From Ulvibacterium sp. (lineage in GTDB: Bacteria > Bacteroidota > Bacteroidia > Flavobacteriales > Flavobacteriaceae): DNA of 64,000 nucleotides. The notes below the pieces were generated by a model that had not been told where the DNA came from, did no database searches, and saw nothing but the letters and a program-made list of their open reading frames with translations. This document shows, one piece after another, positions 1 to 9,677 of the stretch; the stretch's first letter is position 1, and the number at the start of each line of letters is the position of its first letter. The stretch spans positions 310,001 to 374,000 of the forward strand of contig NZ_JANQOO010000017.1 in the NCBI RefSeq assembly GCF_028285715.1, given 5' to 3'. Position numbers and translations under genes: made by a program.

Positions 1-262
1 TTTTTCGTCTACAAAATCAGACTATTAGTATATCTATTTTTTTCCTTTTTTAAGTTCAGGGTATCTTGAAACCTGAATTTGATCTAGTACCGTGTTGGCC
101 TTACCCAATGGACAGGGATATCCATCACATTGAGCAGGTGTTTACTACGCGCGTCTTCATCCATGGAGCAACACCTGTAAAGCCCCTTTAGCGGTATGCT
201 TACCTGCCATGGCCCATGGGAGGTCGGGAATCCATTTTTCAATACTAAAAATTTGAAGCATT
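1..262. other. Non-coding leader with one long-range inverted repeat
   Basis: I see no convincing gene here. An 8-bp inverted repeat, CAGGTGTT at 135-142 and AACACCTG at 170-177, could form a stem with a 27-base loop in the leader of the lipoprotein gene at 263. No known riboswitch pattern was recognised, so this is only a possible structured leader. Confidence 0.3.
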
Positions 263-1141
263 ATGAAAAAGCGAATTGCAAAAATAGCCTTCTGCTGTAT
301 AGGGGCTATATTTCTTTTGAGTTGTCAGGATGACAATGAAAGTAGTGACACGGGTGAATTTAACTCTTTGACAGTAATAACCCGGACAGAAAAAAATGAA
401 CTGGAAGCGGCCGTTAATGAAATAAATAGTGCCGTAGGCAACAATTTTGGCGTAGATACGAGTACAAGCAAAACCGTAAGTACAGAGAAGACCTTCGGTT
501 GTATGGATATCACTTCCGAGGAAGATGAGAATGGAAACATTGCGGTCATCATCGATTATGGGGAGACCTGCGAACTTAGAAATGAGGATGTGGTCTCGGG
601 TAGGATAGTAATTACCTATACTTCAGAAGATAGTGAGGATAATGACTTTGTGATAGACTACACTCTGGAAAATTACACCTACAACGACATAATGGTTACC
701 GGAAGTGCCCAAGCCATTTATGATTTTGAAAACGAGGCAGGGAATCTGGTCTACGCTTACGAGTCTGATTTTAGTTTTACCTGGCCGGATGGCCTGGAAG
801 CGACGGATAATAGCAGCTATGCCACTGAAACCATTTTCGAAAGTGATGAAGAAACCTTCCTTAACTTCTATAATCTTGTAACCGGTAATGGGGAAACGAT
901 TTTCAGCAATGGGGACAGTTATACATTCCAGATCACCGAACCGTTGCGCAGCGAGCCGCGATGTAGGTATTACGTCAGCGGAGTGGTTGTAAGTACCCAG
1001 AATTCGGAAACCGTTACTTTGGATTATGGTGACGGGGAATGTGATGATAGTGCCCTGGAGACCGATGATGACGGTAATACCACAGAAATTGACCTAGATG
1101 ATATTGTTGACGATGATGAAGATGATGATACCGGTTCCTGA
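263..1141 (+). CDS. Acidic lipoprotein of unknown function
   Basis: A 292-residue protein with a short basic start, a hydrophobic stretch and a lipobox (LLSC, Cys21), so it is predicted to be a lipoprotein. The mature part is rich in Asp, Glu, Thr and Tyr and has a beta-strand-like alternation typical of Bacteroidota surface lipoproteins. The last 35 or so residues are almost entirely Asp/Glu with a few Thr. No enzymatic motif is visible. It stands alone and is followed by a strong terminator at 1212. The role is unknown; cell-envelope location is the only inference I make. Confidence 0.8.
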   Translation: MKKRIAKIAFCCIGAIFLLSCQDDNESSDTGEFNSLTVITRTEKNELEAAVNEINSAVGNNFGVDTSTSKTVSTEKTFGCMDITSEEDENGNIAVIIDYGETCELRNEDVVSGRIVITYTSEDSEDNDFVIDYTLENYTYNDIMVTGSAQAIYDFENEAGNLVYAYESDFSFTWPDGLEATDNSSYATETIFESDEETFLNFYNLVTGNGETIFSNGDSYTFQITEPLRSEPRCRYYVSGVVVSTQNSETVTLDYGDGECDDSALETDDDGNTTEIDLDDIVDDDEDDDTGS

Positions 1142-1211
1142 TTCTTGAAAATAAAGGGTCTTGCCAAAACCTGGATAATACAATTAATTTTATGTTTTCG
1201 TTTTTGCGTTG

Positions 1212-1243
1212 GCCGCCCCAAAAGACTTTTTGGGGTGGCTTTT
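1212..1243 (+). terminator. Intrinsic terminator
   Basis: A GCCGCCCCAAAA arm and a TTTTGGGGTGGC arm form a stem of about 12 bp with a short loop, followed by a run of T. It lies 70 bases after the lipoprotein gene and before the next plus-strand gene. Confidence 0.8.
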
Positions 1244-1356
1244 ACTTGAGGTATACCCCGAACAAAAAGATACTAAGGCCTATTTTTTAGTACCCGATTA
1301 CAATAATTACTTTTAAAATCTGTTAGGTCTTACAACCCCCTAACCGATACCATACA

Positions 1357-3327
1357 ATGCGGTCTTATTATATTGCGGCCTTACTTATTTTGATGTACGG
1401 CTTACCTTCCTTTTCCCAAGATAGCATCCCTTTTGGAGAACTTACCTACTTCGACAGAACATTTGATACCTATGAAAAAGATCCCGATGCCCCTGCAGTA
1501 GTCTTGTATGAAAAAGGTGATGTTTTTTTCATTGTAAAGGACAAAAGGCTTCATTTGATTAAAAAATACCATACCAAAATAAAAATTTTAAATAGGCAGG
1601 GCTTTAAGCATAGTAATGTTTCCATACCACTTTTAATTGGAAAGGACTTGCATGAAGATGTGGCTGGAATAAAAGCAACTACTCATAACAATGGCATAAA
1701 AAGCCATCTTCAAGAAGAAAAAATCTATTTTTCAAATACTCAGCCAGGAGTTGTTGAAGCGCAGTTTACCTTGCCCAATGTAAGTGTAGGTAGCATATTG
1801 GAATATGAGTACCTTTTACTTTCTCCGTTTATCTTTAAACTTGATGGTTGGGAATTTCAAAGTACCATTCCTAAGATTTACAGTGAGTTTCAAGCCATTG
1901 TTCCGCTGAAGTATGTTTACAATAGAACTTTGGTCGGCGAGTTGGAATTATGTACTAACCAAGTCGAAAAGTTAAGTAGCTGTTTCGTTCCTCCCGGAGG
2001 TGTTTTCGCCCTAAGTTGTGAAAAGCTTACTTATGCAATGGAGGATATACCTGCTTTTAAATATGATGCTAGTTATACTTTAGGCCCTTCCAATTATATT
2101 TCTAGGTTAGATTTTGAACTTTCCAAGATCAACGGACTTAATGAGGGCACAAAATTGACCACTTCATGGGAGGATGTAGATAGGGAATATAGGACTGATA
2201 AAGATATTGGAAAACAATTGCGCTATAAAGGTTTTTTTGGCAGGAAGATACCGGACCATTTGCTAAAGGGAGCGGACGAAATGACCAAAGCTACCCATAT
2301 TTATAATTTTATCAGAAATCACTATTCATGGAATGGCGGCTTTGGGATCTATGGAAAAGTACGTGTAAAGGAGGCTTTTAATGAAAAGAAAGGAAACGTG
2401 GCGGAAATCAACATGTCATTGATCAATCTATTAAACTCTGCCGGTATTAAATCCAACTTATTGTTAATGTCAACCAGACAGCTCGGTCTGCCCAAAAAAA
2501 CCTACCCTGTCATGTCCGACTTTAATTATATCATCGCCAAGGCAACCATAGACGATAAAGATTATTTGTTGGACGCGACAAACAAATATCATCCTTTTGG
2601 AATTCTGCCTTTCCGTGCCCTAAATCACTATGGCCGAGTCATGGATTTTTCAGATGCCAGCTACTGGCACACTATAAAGCCGTATGCTAACAATGGTTGT
2701 CAAATAAGGGCCAGGGTACAACTAAATCCAGATTCCAAGACCGCCAACGGTGGTTTGGAAATGATAACCCAAGGGTACAACGCTATCCAAACCAGGGAAA
2801 TGAAAGATGAAAAAGATAAAGAAGAATACTTGAGTGCCTTGACAGAGAAATTCCAAAACAATCTTGAGATAGGCTCCTATAAACTTGTCCAAGAAAGATC
2901 TGACGAAAGGAAAATTTCGGAGCAGATTCAATTCAGCGCCGGTATCAATCCTATTGGCGACAGGATATATTTTAACCCCTTCCTTCCGATTTTTTTTAGA
3001 CAAAACCCCTTTATTGAAGAAGAGAGAAATTATCCCGTAGATTTTGGCTATCCAAGGCGTTATAGATATCAAATCAATATTACAATCCCGGAAGGATATC
3101 AGCTAATTGACCTACCTCAAAAAGACGCGATGCGACTCGGGGATAACCTAGCTGTTCTGGAATATTTCTATGTGCAAAATGCCAAGGAAGTTATGATATC
3201 CTTTGATTTGGCGCTTAATACGGCATATTTTGAGCCTGCCGACTATAAATTACTGCGTGAACTTTTTGACCGCACCATGAAAATACAGGGGAACTCGCTA
3301 TTCGTAATCGAAAAAAAAATGAACTAA
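1357..3327 (+). CDS. DUF3857 / transglutaminase-like envelope protein
   Basis: A 656-residue protein with an N-terminal signal peptide (cleavage probably after FSQ near residue 21), a DUF3857-like beta domain (about 40-270) and a transglutaminase-like fold (about 300-440). In transglutaminase-like enzymes a Cys follows a GxxxD/N-type turn at the start of the core helix. Here that stretch reads GNVAEINMSL with no Cys, and the usual His is replaced in FNYIIAK, while LLDAT keeps the Asp. The fold is therefore probably non-catalytic, which is common in this flavobacterial family. It is a tandem paralogue of the next gene, 93 bases downstream. The function is unknown, probably periplasmic or surface structural. 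Confidence 0.8.
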   Translation: MRSYYIAALLILMYGLPSFSQDSIPFGELTYFDRTFDTYEKDPDAPAVVLYEKGDVFFIVKDKRLHLIKKYHTKIKILNRQGFKHSNVSIPLLIGKDLHEDVAGIKATTHNNGIKSHLQEEKIYFSNTQPGVVEAQFTLPNVSVGSILEYEYLLLSPFIFKLDGWEFQSTIPKIYSEFQAIVPLKYVYNRTLVGELELCTNQVEKLSSCFVPPGGVFALSCEKLTYAMEDIPAFKYDASYTLGPSNYISRLDFELSKINGLNEGTKLTTSWEDVDREYRTDKDIGKQLRYKGFFGRKIPDHLLKGADEMTKATHIYNFIRNHYSWNGGFGIYGKVRVKEAFNEKKGNVAEINMSLINLLNSAGIKSNLLLMSTRQLGLPKKTYPVMSDFNYIIAKATIDDKDYLLDATNKYHPFGILPFRALNHYGRVMDFSDASYWHTIKPYANNGCQIRARVQLNPDSKTANGGLEMITQGYNAIQTREMKDEKDKEEYLSALTEKFQNNLEIGSYKLVQERSDERKISEQIQFSAGINPIGDRIYFNPFLPIFFRQNPFIEEERNYPVDFGYPRRYRYQINITIPEGYQLIDLPQKDAMRLGDNLAVLEYFYVQNAKEVMISFDLALNTAYFEPADYKLLRELFDRTMKIQGNSLFVIEKKMN

Positions 3328-3420
3328 CCTTTCCCATATGATTCAACTTTTCTTAAAATTAGTGTTCGCCATAAGACCTCATATAGCACTAGAGCTAATT
3401 CTAAAACCCAGCTACTAACA

Positions 3421-5400
3421 ATGAACCATTTTTTAACCTTCGTACTCATCCTTACAACCGTAATTTGGACCTTGCCCGCCCAACAGAAAGGTACCTTTGG
3501 AAAGCTTTCCAATACTGAAAAAAATATGATTACCTATGAAAAAGATCCTTCGGCCCATGCCGTAGTTCTTTATGAATGGGGCAATAACTATTTTAAGGTA
3601 GTCGACCGGAGGATACTTTTGATCAAGGAATATCACACCAAAATCAAAATTCTGGATGAAAAGGGGTTTGCCTATGGCACCGTCGAAATCCCACTATATC
3701 ACAAGGGTACGTTGACCGAAAAGGTGACGGCGTTAAAGGCAGTTACACATAATGGTGATACTCAATACAATGTCTTGCCTTCGGAAATCTTTGAAAACGA
3801 CCATTCCGAAAGGTGGAAAGTAAAAGCCTTTACTTTTCCAAAAATGCAAAAAGGAAGTATCCTAGAATACTCCTATACCATAACCACCCCATATGATTTC
3901 AATTTTAACGGGTGGGATTTCCAGGGATCGATTCCCAAAATCTACAGTGAATTCAATGCTAAAATCCCAGGAAATTGGGTCTACAACCGTTCCTTAAGAG
4001 GTAATTTGGAATTGGATATAAACGATGCTCATATTCAAAAAGGGTGTTTCACTATTGAGGGATATCCAAAAGCTGCGGATTGTGAGGTATTGAAGTATAC
4101 CATGAAGGATATTCCAGCCTTTAAGGAGGAAAAGGAATTTATGCTTTCCGCAGAAAATTACCGGTCACAGTTGAGTTTTGAACTTTCCCAATACAATAGA
4201 CTCGATGGCACTACAAATAAGTATACCAAAAGCTGGAAAGATGTGGACAGGGAATTTAGATCCGACAAGGATATTGGAAGGCAACTGACCAAGAAAGGTT
4301 TTTTTGAACGCCACGTGCCTGAAAAGCTTCTAATTGAAGGCGATGAACTGACCAGGGCCAAGAATATTTTTGAATTTGTGCAACAGCATTATGCTTGGAA
4401 CAAGCAGTATTCATCCTATGGAAAAGCAAGGGTAAAGGAGGCATTCGATGCTGGAAAGGGAAATGCCTGGGAGATAAATATGTCGTTGATCAACCTATTA
4501 AACGCCGCGAACATTCCAACTAACTTAATGCTTTTATCTACAAGAAAAAGGGGATTACCTACGAAGGTACATCCTGTAATGTCCAACTTCAACTATGTTG
4601 TGGCCAAGACTGAAATTGATGGGAAAAGTTATCTATTGGATGCGACCGATAAGTATATGCCATTTGGCTTTTTACCTTTTCGGGCCTTAAACCATTACGG
4701 CAGGGTCATGGATTTTAAAAACGATAGCTATTGGTATGATATTAGACCCCAAACCAAGAATCGCCATCAAGTGAGGGCCCAAATTAAATTTGACCCGGAG
4801 GAAAACAAGGCCGTTGGTGTTTTTGACGCTGTAAGCACGGGGTATAATGCCATAAATATGCATAAGACCTTGAACGAAAAAAGTGAAGAGGAATACTTGG
4901 ACTCGGTAGAAGAGGAAATTTCGGGAAATTTTGCGATTACCTCCTATGAATTGGTACAACAACGAACGGACAAGCAGGGCGTTTCACAACGATTCAAGTT
5001 CGAAATAGAAGACGTGCTCAATGGTGATATGGCCTACTTGAATCCATTTTTTATCCAATTCTTCAACCGAAATCCCTTTCAACTGGATGAGCGTAATTAT
5101 CCTATTGATTTTGGTTACCCAAGAAATTACCGATATCAGATCATCTTCACGATTCCTGATGGATACGCTATTCAGGAATTTCCTGAAAATAAATCGATTG
5201 CCTTGGGCGATACCCTAGCTACGCTTAAGTTTTACAGTACCGGGAATACAAGTCAGATTTCATTTTCCTTTGAACTAGCACTGAACAGTTCCTATTTTAA
5301 CGAAAAGGATTACCAGGCCTTAAAATCGCTGTTCAAGGAAGCTGTGGATATTCAAAAAAATTCCTTGGTCGTACTTAAGAAAAAAACCGTGCAACCATAA
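3421..5400 (+). CDS. DUF3857 / transglutaminase-like protein, paralogue of upstream gene
   Basis: A 659-residue protein that aligns with the upstream protein over nearly its whole length (shared YEKDP, YHTKIKIL, GWDFQ/GWEFQ, ALNHYGRVMDF, NYPxDFGYPR). It has a signal peptide ending near residue 21 (LPAQQ). The catalytic Cys position is again lost (GNAWEINMSL), so both copies carry a pseudo-transglutaminase core. The two genes look like an old tandem duplication and may be co-transcribed. The likely site of action is the periplasm or cell surface. No substrate can be proposed. Confidence 0.8.
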   Translation: MNHFLTFVLILTTVIWTLPAQQKGTFGKLSNTEKNMITYEKDPSAHAVVLYEWGNNYFKVVDRRILLIKEYHTKIKILDEKGFAYGTVEIPLYHKGTLTEKVTALKAVTHNGDTQYNVLPSEIFENDHSERWKVKAFTFPKMQKGSILEYSYTITTPYDFNFNGWDFQGSIPKIYSEFNAKIPGNWVYNRSLRGNLELDINDAHIQKGCFTIEGYPKAADCEVLKYTMKDIPAFKEEKEFMLSAENYRSQLSFELSQYNRLDGTTNKYTKSWKDVDREFRSDKDIGRQLTKKGFFERHVPEKLLIEGDELTRAKNIFEFVQQHYAWNKQYSSYGKARVKEAFDAGKGNAWEINMSLINLLNAANIPTNLMLLSTRKRGLPTKVHPVMSNFNYVVAKTEIDGKSYLLDATDKYMPFGFLPFRALNHYGRVMDFKNDSYWYDIRPQTKNRHQVRAQIKFDPEENKAVGVFDAVSTGYNAINMHKTLNEKSEEEYLDSVEEEISGNFAITSYELVQQRTDKQGVSQRFKFEIEDVLNGDMAYLNPFFIQFFNRNPFQLDERNYPIDFGYPRNYRYQIIFTIPDGYAIQEFPENKSIALGDTLATLKFYSTGNTSQISFSFELALNSSYFNEKDYQALKSLFKEAVDIQKNSLVVLKKKTVQP

Positions 5401-5433
5401 AATTAGTATCTTGGGATTTCTAAACCGGTTTTC

Positions 5434-6762
5434 TTGAAATCCCTGTTGTTTTTCCCGATTTGCGTAATTACTTTTTGCTGCCTTTCCTGTACCGAAAAAC
5501 GTAAGGAATTGGATCAGCGTTCCAACAAACCCCACATTATCCTCATCATGGCCGATGACCTGGGTTACGAGACCTTGGGGGTCTACGGAAGCGACAGTTA
5601 CCACACGCCTCACTTGGACAACTTGGCCCGGGAAGGCATGCGGTTTGACCACTGTTACTCCACACCTCTTTGTACCCCTTCCCGTGTACAGTTGATGACC
5701 GGAAAGTACAATTTTAGAAACTATGTCGGTTTTGGATTGTTGGATGCCAAGGAAAAGACTTTTGGGCATTATATGCAGCAGGCGGGCTACAAAACCTTGG
5801 TGGCCGGGAAATGGCAATTATGGGGCAATGAACGACAACAGGAATTGGCGGGAGGTCGTGTGGGAAGCACTCCCGAACAAGCCGGATTTGAGGATTATTG
5901 CCTTTGGCAAATAGATGAACGCGGGTCGCGCTACAAAGACCCCCATTTGAGCCGTAAACAAAAGGATACCGAGACGTTTCCGGGGGCCTATGGCCCCGAT
6001 CTCTTTGTAGACTACATAGAATCCTTTATGGATGCCCATCAAAATGGGCCGATGTTCATCTACTATCCCATGGTACTGACGCACGACCCTTTTGTTCCCA
6101 CTCCTAAAAATCCAGGTTTTAAAGATTTCGACAATGCCTCAAAAACAAACGATACCACCTACTTTGGTGAAATGGTGGGCTATATGGATCTTTTGGTGGG
6201 TAAAATCGTTAAAAAAACAGAGGACCTAGGCATACGCGAGAACACCTTGATCCTTTTTATCGGGGACAATGGAACGGATACCGATGTTACCTCCGTTATT
6301 AATGGCGTGGCATTGACCGGTGACAAGGGCAATACTACCAATGCGGGAACCCATGTTCCCATGATCGCCAACTGGAAGGGAAAAATAAAAGCGGGTAGCG
6401 TTAATGAAAATCTTATCGATTTTACCGATTTTGTACCGACACTGCTAGAGACGGCTAAAGCAAACCTTTCGAACACGTCACAGACCGATGGCCATAGTTT
6501 CTATCCCCAGTTGTTGGACAGGGAAACCAAGGTCCGGGACTGGATTTTTTGCGATTATGCCCCAAATTGGGGAAAATTCAAGGCTCGAAGATATGTACAG
6601 GATAAAAAATGGAAATTGTACGGAAATGGGGCCTTCTACAATCTCGAGGACGACCCTTTGGAAGAAGATCCGTTGGATACCGCCGAACAGCCCGAAGCCT
6701 TGAAACCGCTCCTACAAGAATTTAAAAAAGTACTGGAAACCTATAACAACCAAAACCCATGA
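5434..6762 (+). CDS. Sulfatase (family S1), lipoprotein
   Basis: A 442-residue arylsulfatase-type enzyme. It begins at a TTG codon that gives a lipoprotein signal peptide (LSC, Cys19). The metal-binding start IILIMADDLG and the signature CTPSR (Cys80), where Cys is converted to formylglycine in this family, are intact. GDNGTD supplies the second metal-binding Asp/Asn pair. Such lipoprotein sulfatases desulfate algal or host polysaccharides in the periplasm or at the surface. It overlaps the next sulfatase gene by 4 bases, so the two are probably translated together. No maturase gene is visible in the window. The exact substrate cannot be read from sequence. Confidence 0.9.
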   Translation: MKSLLFFPICVITFCCLSCTEKRKELDQRSNKPHIILIMADDLGYETLGVYGSDSYHTPHLDNLAREGMRFDHCYSTPLCTPSRVQLMTGKYNFRNYVGFGLLDAKEKTFGHYMQQAGYKTLVAGKWQLWGNERQQELAGGRVGSTPEQAGFEDYCLWQIDERGSRYKDPHLSRKQKDTETFPGAYGPDLFVDYIESFMDAHQNGPMFIYYPMVLTHDPFVPTPKNPGFKDFDNASKTNDTTYFGEMVGYMDLLVGKIVKKTEDLGIRENTLILFIGDNGTDTDVTSVINGVALTGDKGNTTNAGTHVPMIANWKGKIKAGSVNENLIDFTDFVPTLLETAKANLSNTSQTDGHSFYPQLLDRETKVRDWIFCDYAPNWGKFKARRYVQDKKWKLYGNGAFYNLEDDPLEEDPLDTAEQPEALKPLLQEFKKVLETYNNQNP

Positions 6763-8369
6763 AAAAGTCGACGAACGTACTGTTATCACTAGGCTTTATC
6801 TGCCTAATTTCCTGTAAAGATGGCGCCGATAGCACAGAATCCAAAACCCCGAAAAGGCCCAACATCGTATTCATCATGTCAGACGATCATGCCTATCAGG
6901 CCATCAGTGCCTATGACGATAGGTTGATACAGACCCCGAATATCGATCGGATTGCCAAAGAGGGAATGCTGTTTACCAATGCCAGCGTCACCAACTCCAT
7001 TTGTGCCCCGTCCCGGGCCGTAATCCTAACGGGAAAGCATAGCCATCTCAATGGGAAAATCGATAATCGTATGCCTTTTGATACCACCAACGTTACCTTT
7101 CCGCAAATCCTTAAAAAATCGGGGTACCAGACCGCGATGTTCGGAAAATTGCATTTTGGCAACAATCCCAAAGGGTTTGATGAGTTCAAGATACTGCCCG
7201 GCCAAGGCGATTATTACAATCCCAAGTTCATTACCTCAGCCGGAGATACCACCATAACGGGATACGTAACGGATATCATCACCGACCTTACGTTGGACTG
7301 GATGCAGAAGCGCAGGGACACAGCCCAACCTTTTTTGTTGATGTACCTGCATAAGGCACCGCATAGAACTTGGCTCCCTGCCCAACGCCATTACACGACC
7401 TATACCCAAAAGAGTTTCCCCCTGCCCGAAACGCTTTTTGATACCTATGCGACCCGAGGTACTGCTTCCAAAACGGCGGAGATGGGGATTTTAAAGGAAA
7501 TGCAATTACGTTACGACAATAAACTGACCCAGGCCGTGACGGACGAGCTAAAGGTAGAGGACAAATACGAGTGGTCCCCTTTGGATCGGATGACCCCGGA
7601 ACAGAGAACGGCGTGGGATGCTACCTATGGGCCGATAAGCGAACAGTTCAAAAAGGACTATCCCAACATGAACGATTCCACCTTAACTGTTTGGAAATAC
7701 CAACGGTATATGCAGGATTATCTCGCCACTATTGCCGCGGTGGATGAAAATGTAGGGCGACTTTTAGATTATATGGACGAGACCGGACTTGATGAAAATA
7801 CCTTGGTCGTATACACCTCGGACCAGGGCTTCTATTTGGGTGAACATGGTTGGTTCGATAAGCGCTTTATGTACAATGAATCCTTTAAGACCCCTTTATT
7901 GATCAAGTGGCCCAATGTCATCACCCCAGGCACTACCACTACCGAAATGGTACAAAACCTGGATTTTGCCCAAACCTTCTTGGAGATTGCCGGTGCAGCC
8001 CCTACCGAGGAAATGCAGGGTGAAAGTTTGGTACCCCTATTGAAGGGGGAAAGGGAAAAATGGGACAGGGACGCCGTGTATTACCATTATTACGAATATC
8101 CCGCCGTACATGCCGTAAAACGCCATTATGGTATTGCTACCGAGGACTTTAAACTCATGCATTTTTATTACAATGTAGACGAATGGGAACTTTATGACCG
8201 CAAAAACGACCCCCAGGAGGTCAACAATGTCTATGACGATCCGGCCTATGCCACCGTCGTAGCCGAGTTGAAGGAGAAACTTGAAGGACTACGTGTAAAA
8301 TACAAGGACTCCGATGAACTCAGCAATCAGTACATTCAGATCTACAAGGATAATGGATGGATCAAATAG
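6759..8369 (+). CDS. Sulfatase (family S1), lipoprotein
   Basis: A 536-residue sulfatase with a lipoprotein signal peptide (ISC, Cys19), the N-terminal metal site IVFIMSDDH, the formylglycine signature CAPSR (Cys82), and a C-terminal DQGFYLGEHG metal/active-site block. The GEHGWFDKR context and the C-terminal extension resemble the heparan- and N-sulfoglucosamine-type branch of S1 sulfatases. This is a resemblance only; specificity is not established. The start overlaps the preceding sulfatase stop (ATGA), indicating a two-gene operon for sulfated-glycan use. Confidence 0.9.
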   Translation: MKKSTNVLLSLGFICLISCKDGADSTESKTPKRPNIVFIMSDDHAYQAISAYDDRLIQTPNIDRIAKEGMLFTNASVTNSICAPSRAVILTGKHSHLNGKIDNRMPFDTTNVTFPQILKKSGYQTAMFGKLHFGNNPKGFDEFKILPGQGDYYNPKFITSAGDTTITGYVTDIITDLTLDWMQKRRDTAQPFLLMYLHKAPHRTWLPAQRHYTTYTQKSFPLPETLFDTYATRGTASKTAEMGILKEMQLRYDNKLTQAVTDELKVEDKYEWSPLDRMTPEQRTAWDATYGPISEQFKKDYPNMNDSTLTVWKYQRYMQDYLATIAAVDENVGRLLDYMDETGLDENTLVVYTSDQGFYLGEHGWFDKRFMYNESFKTPLLIKWPNVITPGTTTTEMVQNLDFAQTFLEIAGAAPTEEMQGESLVPLLKGEREKWDRDAVYYHYYEYPAVHAVKRHYGIATEDFKLMHFYYNVDEWELYDRKNDPQEVNNVYDDPAYATVVAELKEKLEGLRVKYKDSDELSNQYIQIYKDNGWIK

Positions 8370-8405
8370 TTAAATTCCAACATTAAAATTCCAAATTCCA
8401 AAATG

Positions 8406-8451
8406 TGCTTGGTGCTTGGTGCTTGGTGCTTGGTGCTTGGTGCTTGGTGCT
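8406..8451 (+). repeat. Heptanucleotide tandem repeat (TGCTTGG x6)
   Basis: Six exact copies of TGCTTGG lie head to tail from 8406 to 8447, followed by a partial TGCT. The array sits between two convergent genes and outside coding sequence. It could change length by replication slippage. Confidence 0.9.
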
Positions 8452-8477
8452 CAAAATTAAAAAAGCTTTAAGGAGGA

Positions 8478-8837
8478 CTATTTCCAGAACCTTTTATCCC
8501 GTACCCGATAGGCATCCTGGAGCACTTCCGTTAAGATAGTATCATCGATTTCCTCCAGGGAGCGGTAACGTAGGGAGCACATTACCTTGCGCCCTGCCGT
8601 GGTCATATGTTCCAAATGGACCGTTAGGTGGGCCGAATTCCAAAAACCGACATCGATGTAATCCTTCGTATGGTTCAAATAACAGAGCGGCCTTCCCGCT
8701 ATGTAGTAAAAGGGAATCCGGTATTTGAACTTTAAATCTACCCCAGGTACCGTATGCTCTATGATCGATTGCAAATGCAACAATATACTGCGATACGGTT
8801 CTGGGCGATTGAGGATGTAGTCTTCCGCGGGATTCAT
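8478..8837 (-). CDS. DUF1801 domain protein
   Basis: A protein of about 119 residues with the DUF1801 pattern: an N-terminal helix (EDYILNRPEPYR), then PGVDLKFKYRIPFYY and a CYLNHTKDYIDVGFW strand region, and a C-terminal helix ending in KRFWK. I place the start at the ATG giving MNPAEDY, because family members usually begin there. An upstream in-frame ATG at 8870 would add 11 residues. The biochemical role of this family is not known. It is convergent with the sulfatase operon. Confidence 0.75.
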   Translation of the reverse strand: MNPAEDYILNRPEPYRSILLHLQSIIEHTVPGVDLKFKYRIPFYYIAGRPLCYLNHTKDYIDVGFWNSAHLTVHLEHMTTAGRKVMCSLRYRSLEEIDDTILTEVLQDAYRVRDKRFWK

Positions 8838-8936
8838 GAATTGGGTTAATGGATTAATGAAAATAGTCAATCTGGTTGAAAAAGGTGTATTTCGTCTTTT
8901 TTTTAATGATTTTGTTTAAAGTTTCAAAAAAAAGTA

Positions 8937-8963
8937 TAACTTTGAATTTCAAAGTACTTTATA
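8937..8963 (+). promoter_or_regulatory. Promoter box overlapped by operator palindrome (copy 1)
   Basis: A TAACTTTG box (8937-8944) fits the flavobacterial TAnnTTTG -7 element, with a TTG at 8912 about 22 bases upstream. It overlaps a 15-bp palindrome, CTTTGAATTTCAAAG (8940-8954), followed by TACTTTATA. The same block recurs at 9985-10008. The start codon of the membrane-protein gene follows directly. Confidence 0.55.
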
Positions 8964-8964
8964 A

Positions 8965-9612
8965 ATGGAAGCAAAAAAATACTTGGAGGACATCACTGAA
9001 ATTAAGAATATGATGAGTCGTTCCTCACGATTCATCTCCTTAAGTGGCTTATCAGGAATAATGGCCGGAATTTATGCATTGATCGGGGCTTTTATCGCAA
9101 AACTACTCTTAGATAATCATCTTCAAAGTATAAAAAATCATCAGGACTCAGCGAAGGCCGGATTATACGAAATAATAGAGACTTCAGATTTGATCTTCAA
9201 CCTCCTTCTAATTGCATCAAGTGTTGCTTTGTTGGCTATTGTAACCGGGTTCATCCTTACCAATAGAAAAGCTAAAAAAAGTGGGGAGGATATTTGGAAC
9301 GCCTCAAGCAGACGCCTTGTCCTGAATTTTCTGATTCCTTTAATGGCCGGGGGTCTTTTTTGCCTAGTATTGTTGCAATATGGTTATGTAGGCCTTGTCG
9401 CTTCCGCTACACTGATCTTTTACGGCCTGGCATGCGTGAATGCTTCAAAATATACTTTGGGAGATATTCGCTACTTGGGCATTGCCAATATAATAATTGG
9501 TTTAATAGCCACACAGTTTATAGGTTATGGGCTCTATTTTTGGGCATTGGGCTTTGGTGTTTTTCATATCATCTATGGGACGTTGATGTACTTTAAACAT
9601 GATAAGAAATAA
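8965..9612 (+). CDS. Multi-pass membrane protein, unknown
   Basis: A 215-residue protein with a short soluble N terminus and about six predicted transmembrane segments (around residues 27-50, 72-94, 115-137, 140-157, 168-185 and 187-207). No catalytic motif is visible. It is followed after 65 bases by a winged-helix regulator gene. A palindromic operator overlaps its promoter, so it is probably controlled by that regulator. Such membrane-protein/winged-helix pairs are common in Bacteroidota, but their function is not known. Confidence 0.75.
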   Translation: MEAKKYLEDITEIKNMMSRSSRFISLSGLSGIMAGIYALIGAFIAKLLLDNHLQSIKNHQDSAKAGLYEIIETSDLIFNLLLIASSVALLAIVTGFILTNRKAKKSGEDIWNASSRRLVLNFLIPLMAGGLFCLVLLQYGYVGLVASATLIFYGLACVNASKYTLGDIRYLGIANIIIGLIATQFIGYGLYFWALGFGVFHIIYGTLMYFKHDKK

Positions 9613-9677
9613 AACTATCCCCAAATAAAAATAGAAACCCATAAATTGGGATTTCCAATTTACATGGAATGAAATAA

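Noticed and set aside
5818-6476. Minus-strand frames inside the sulfatase gene
   Set aside because: They are shadows of a clearly coding plus-strand gene.
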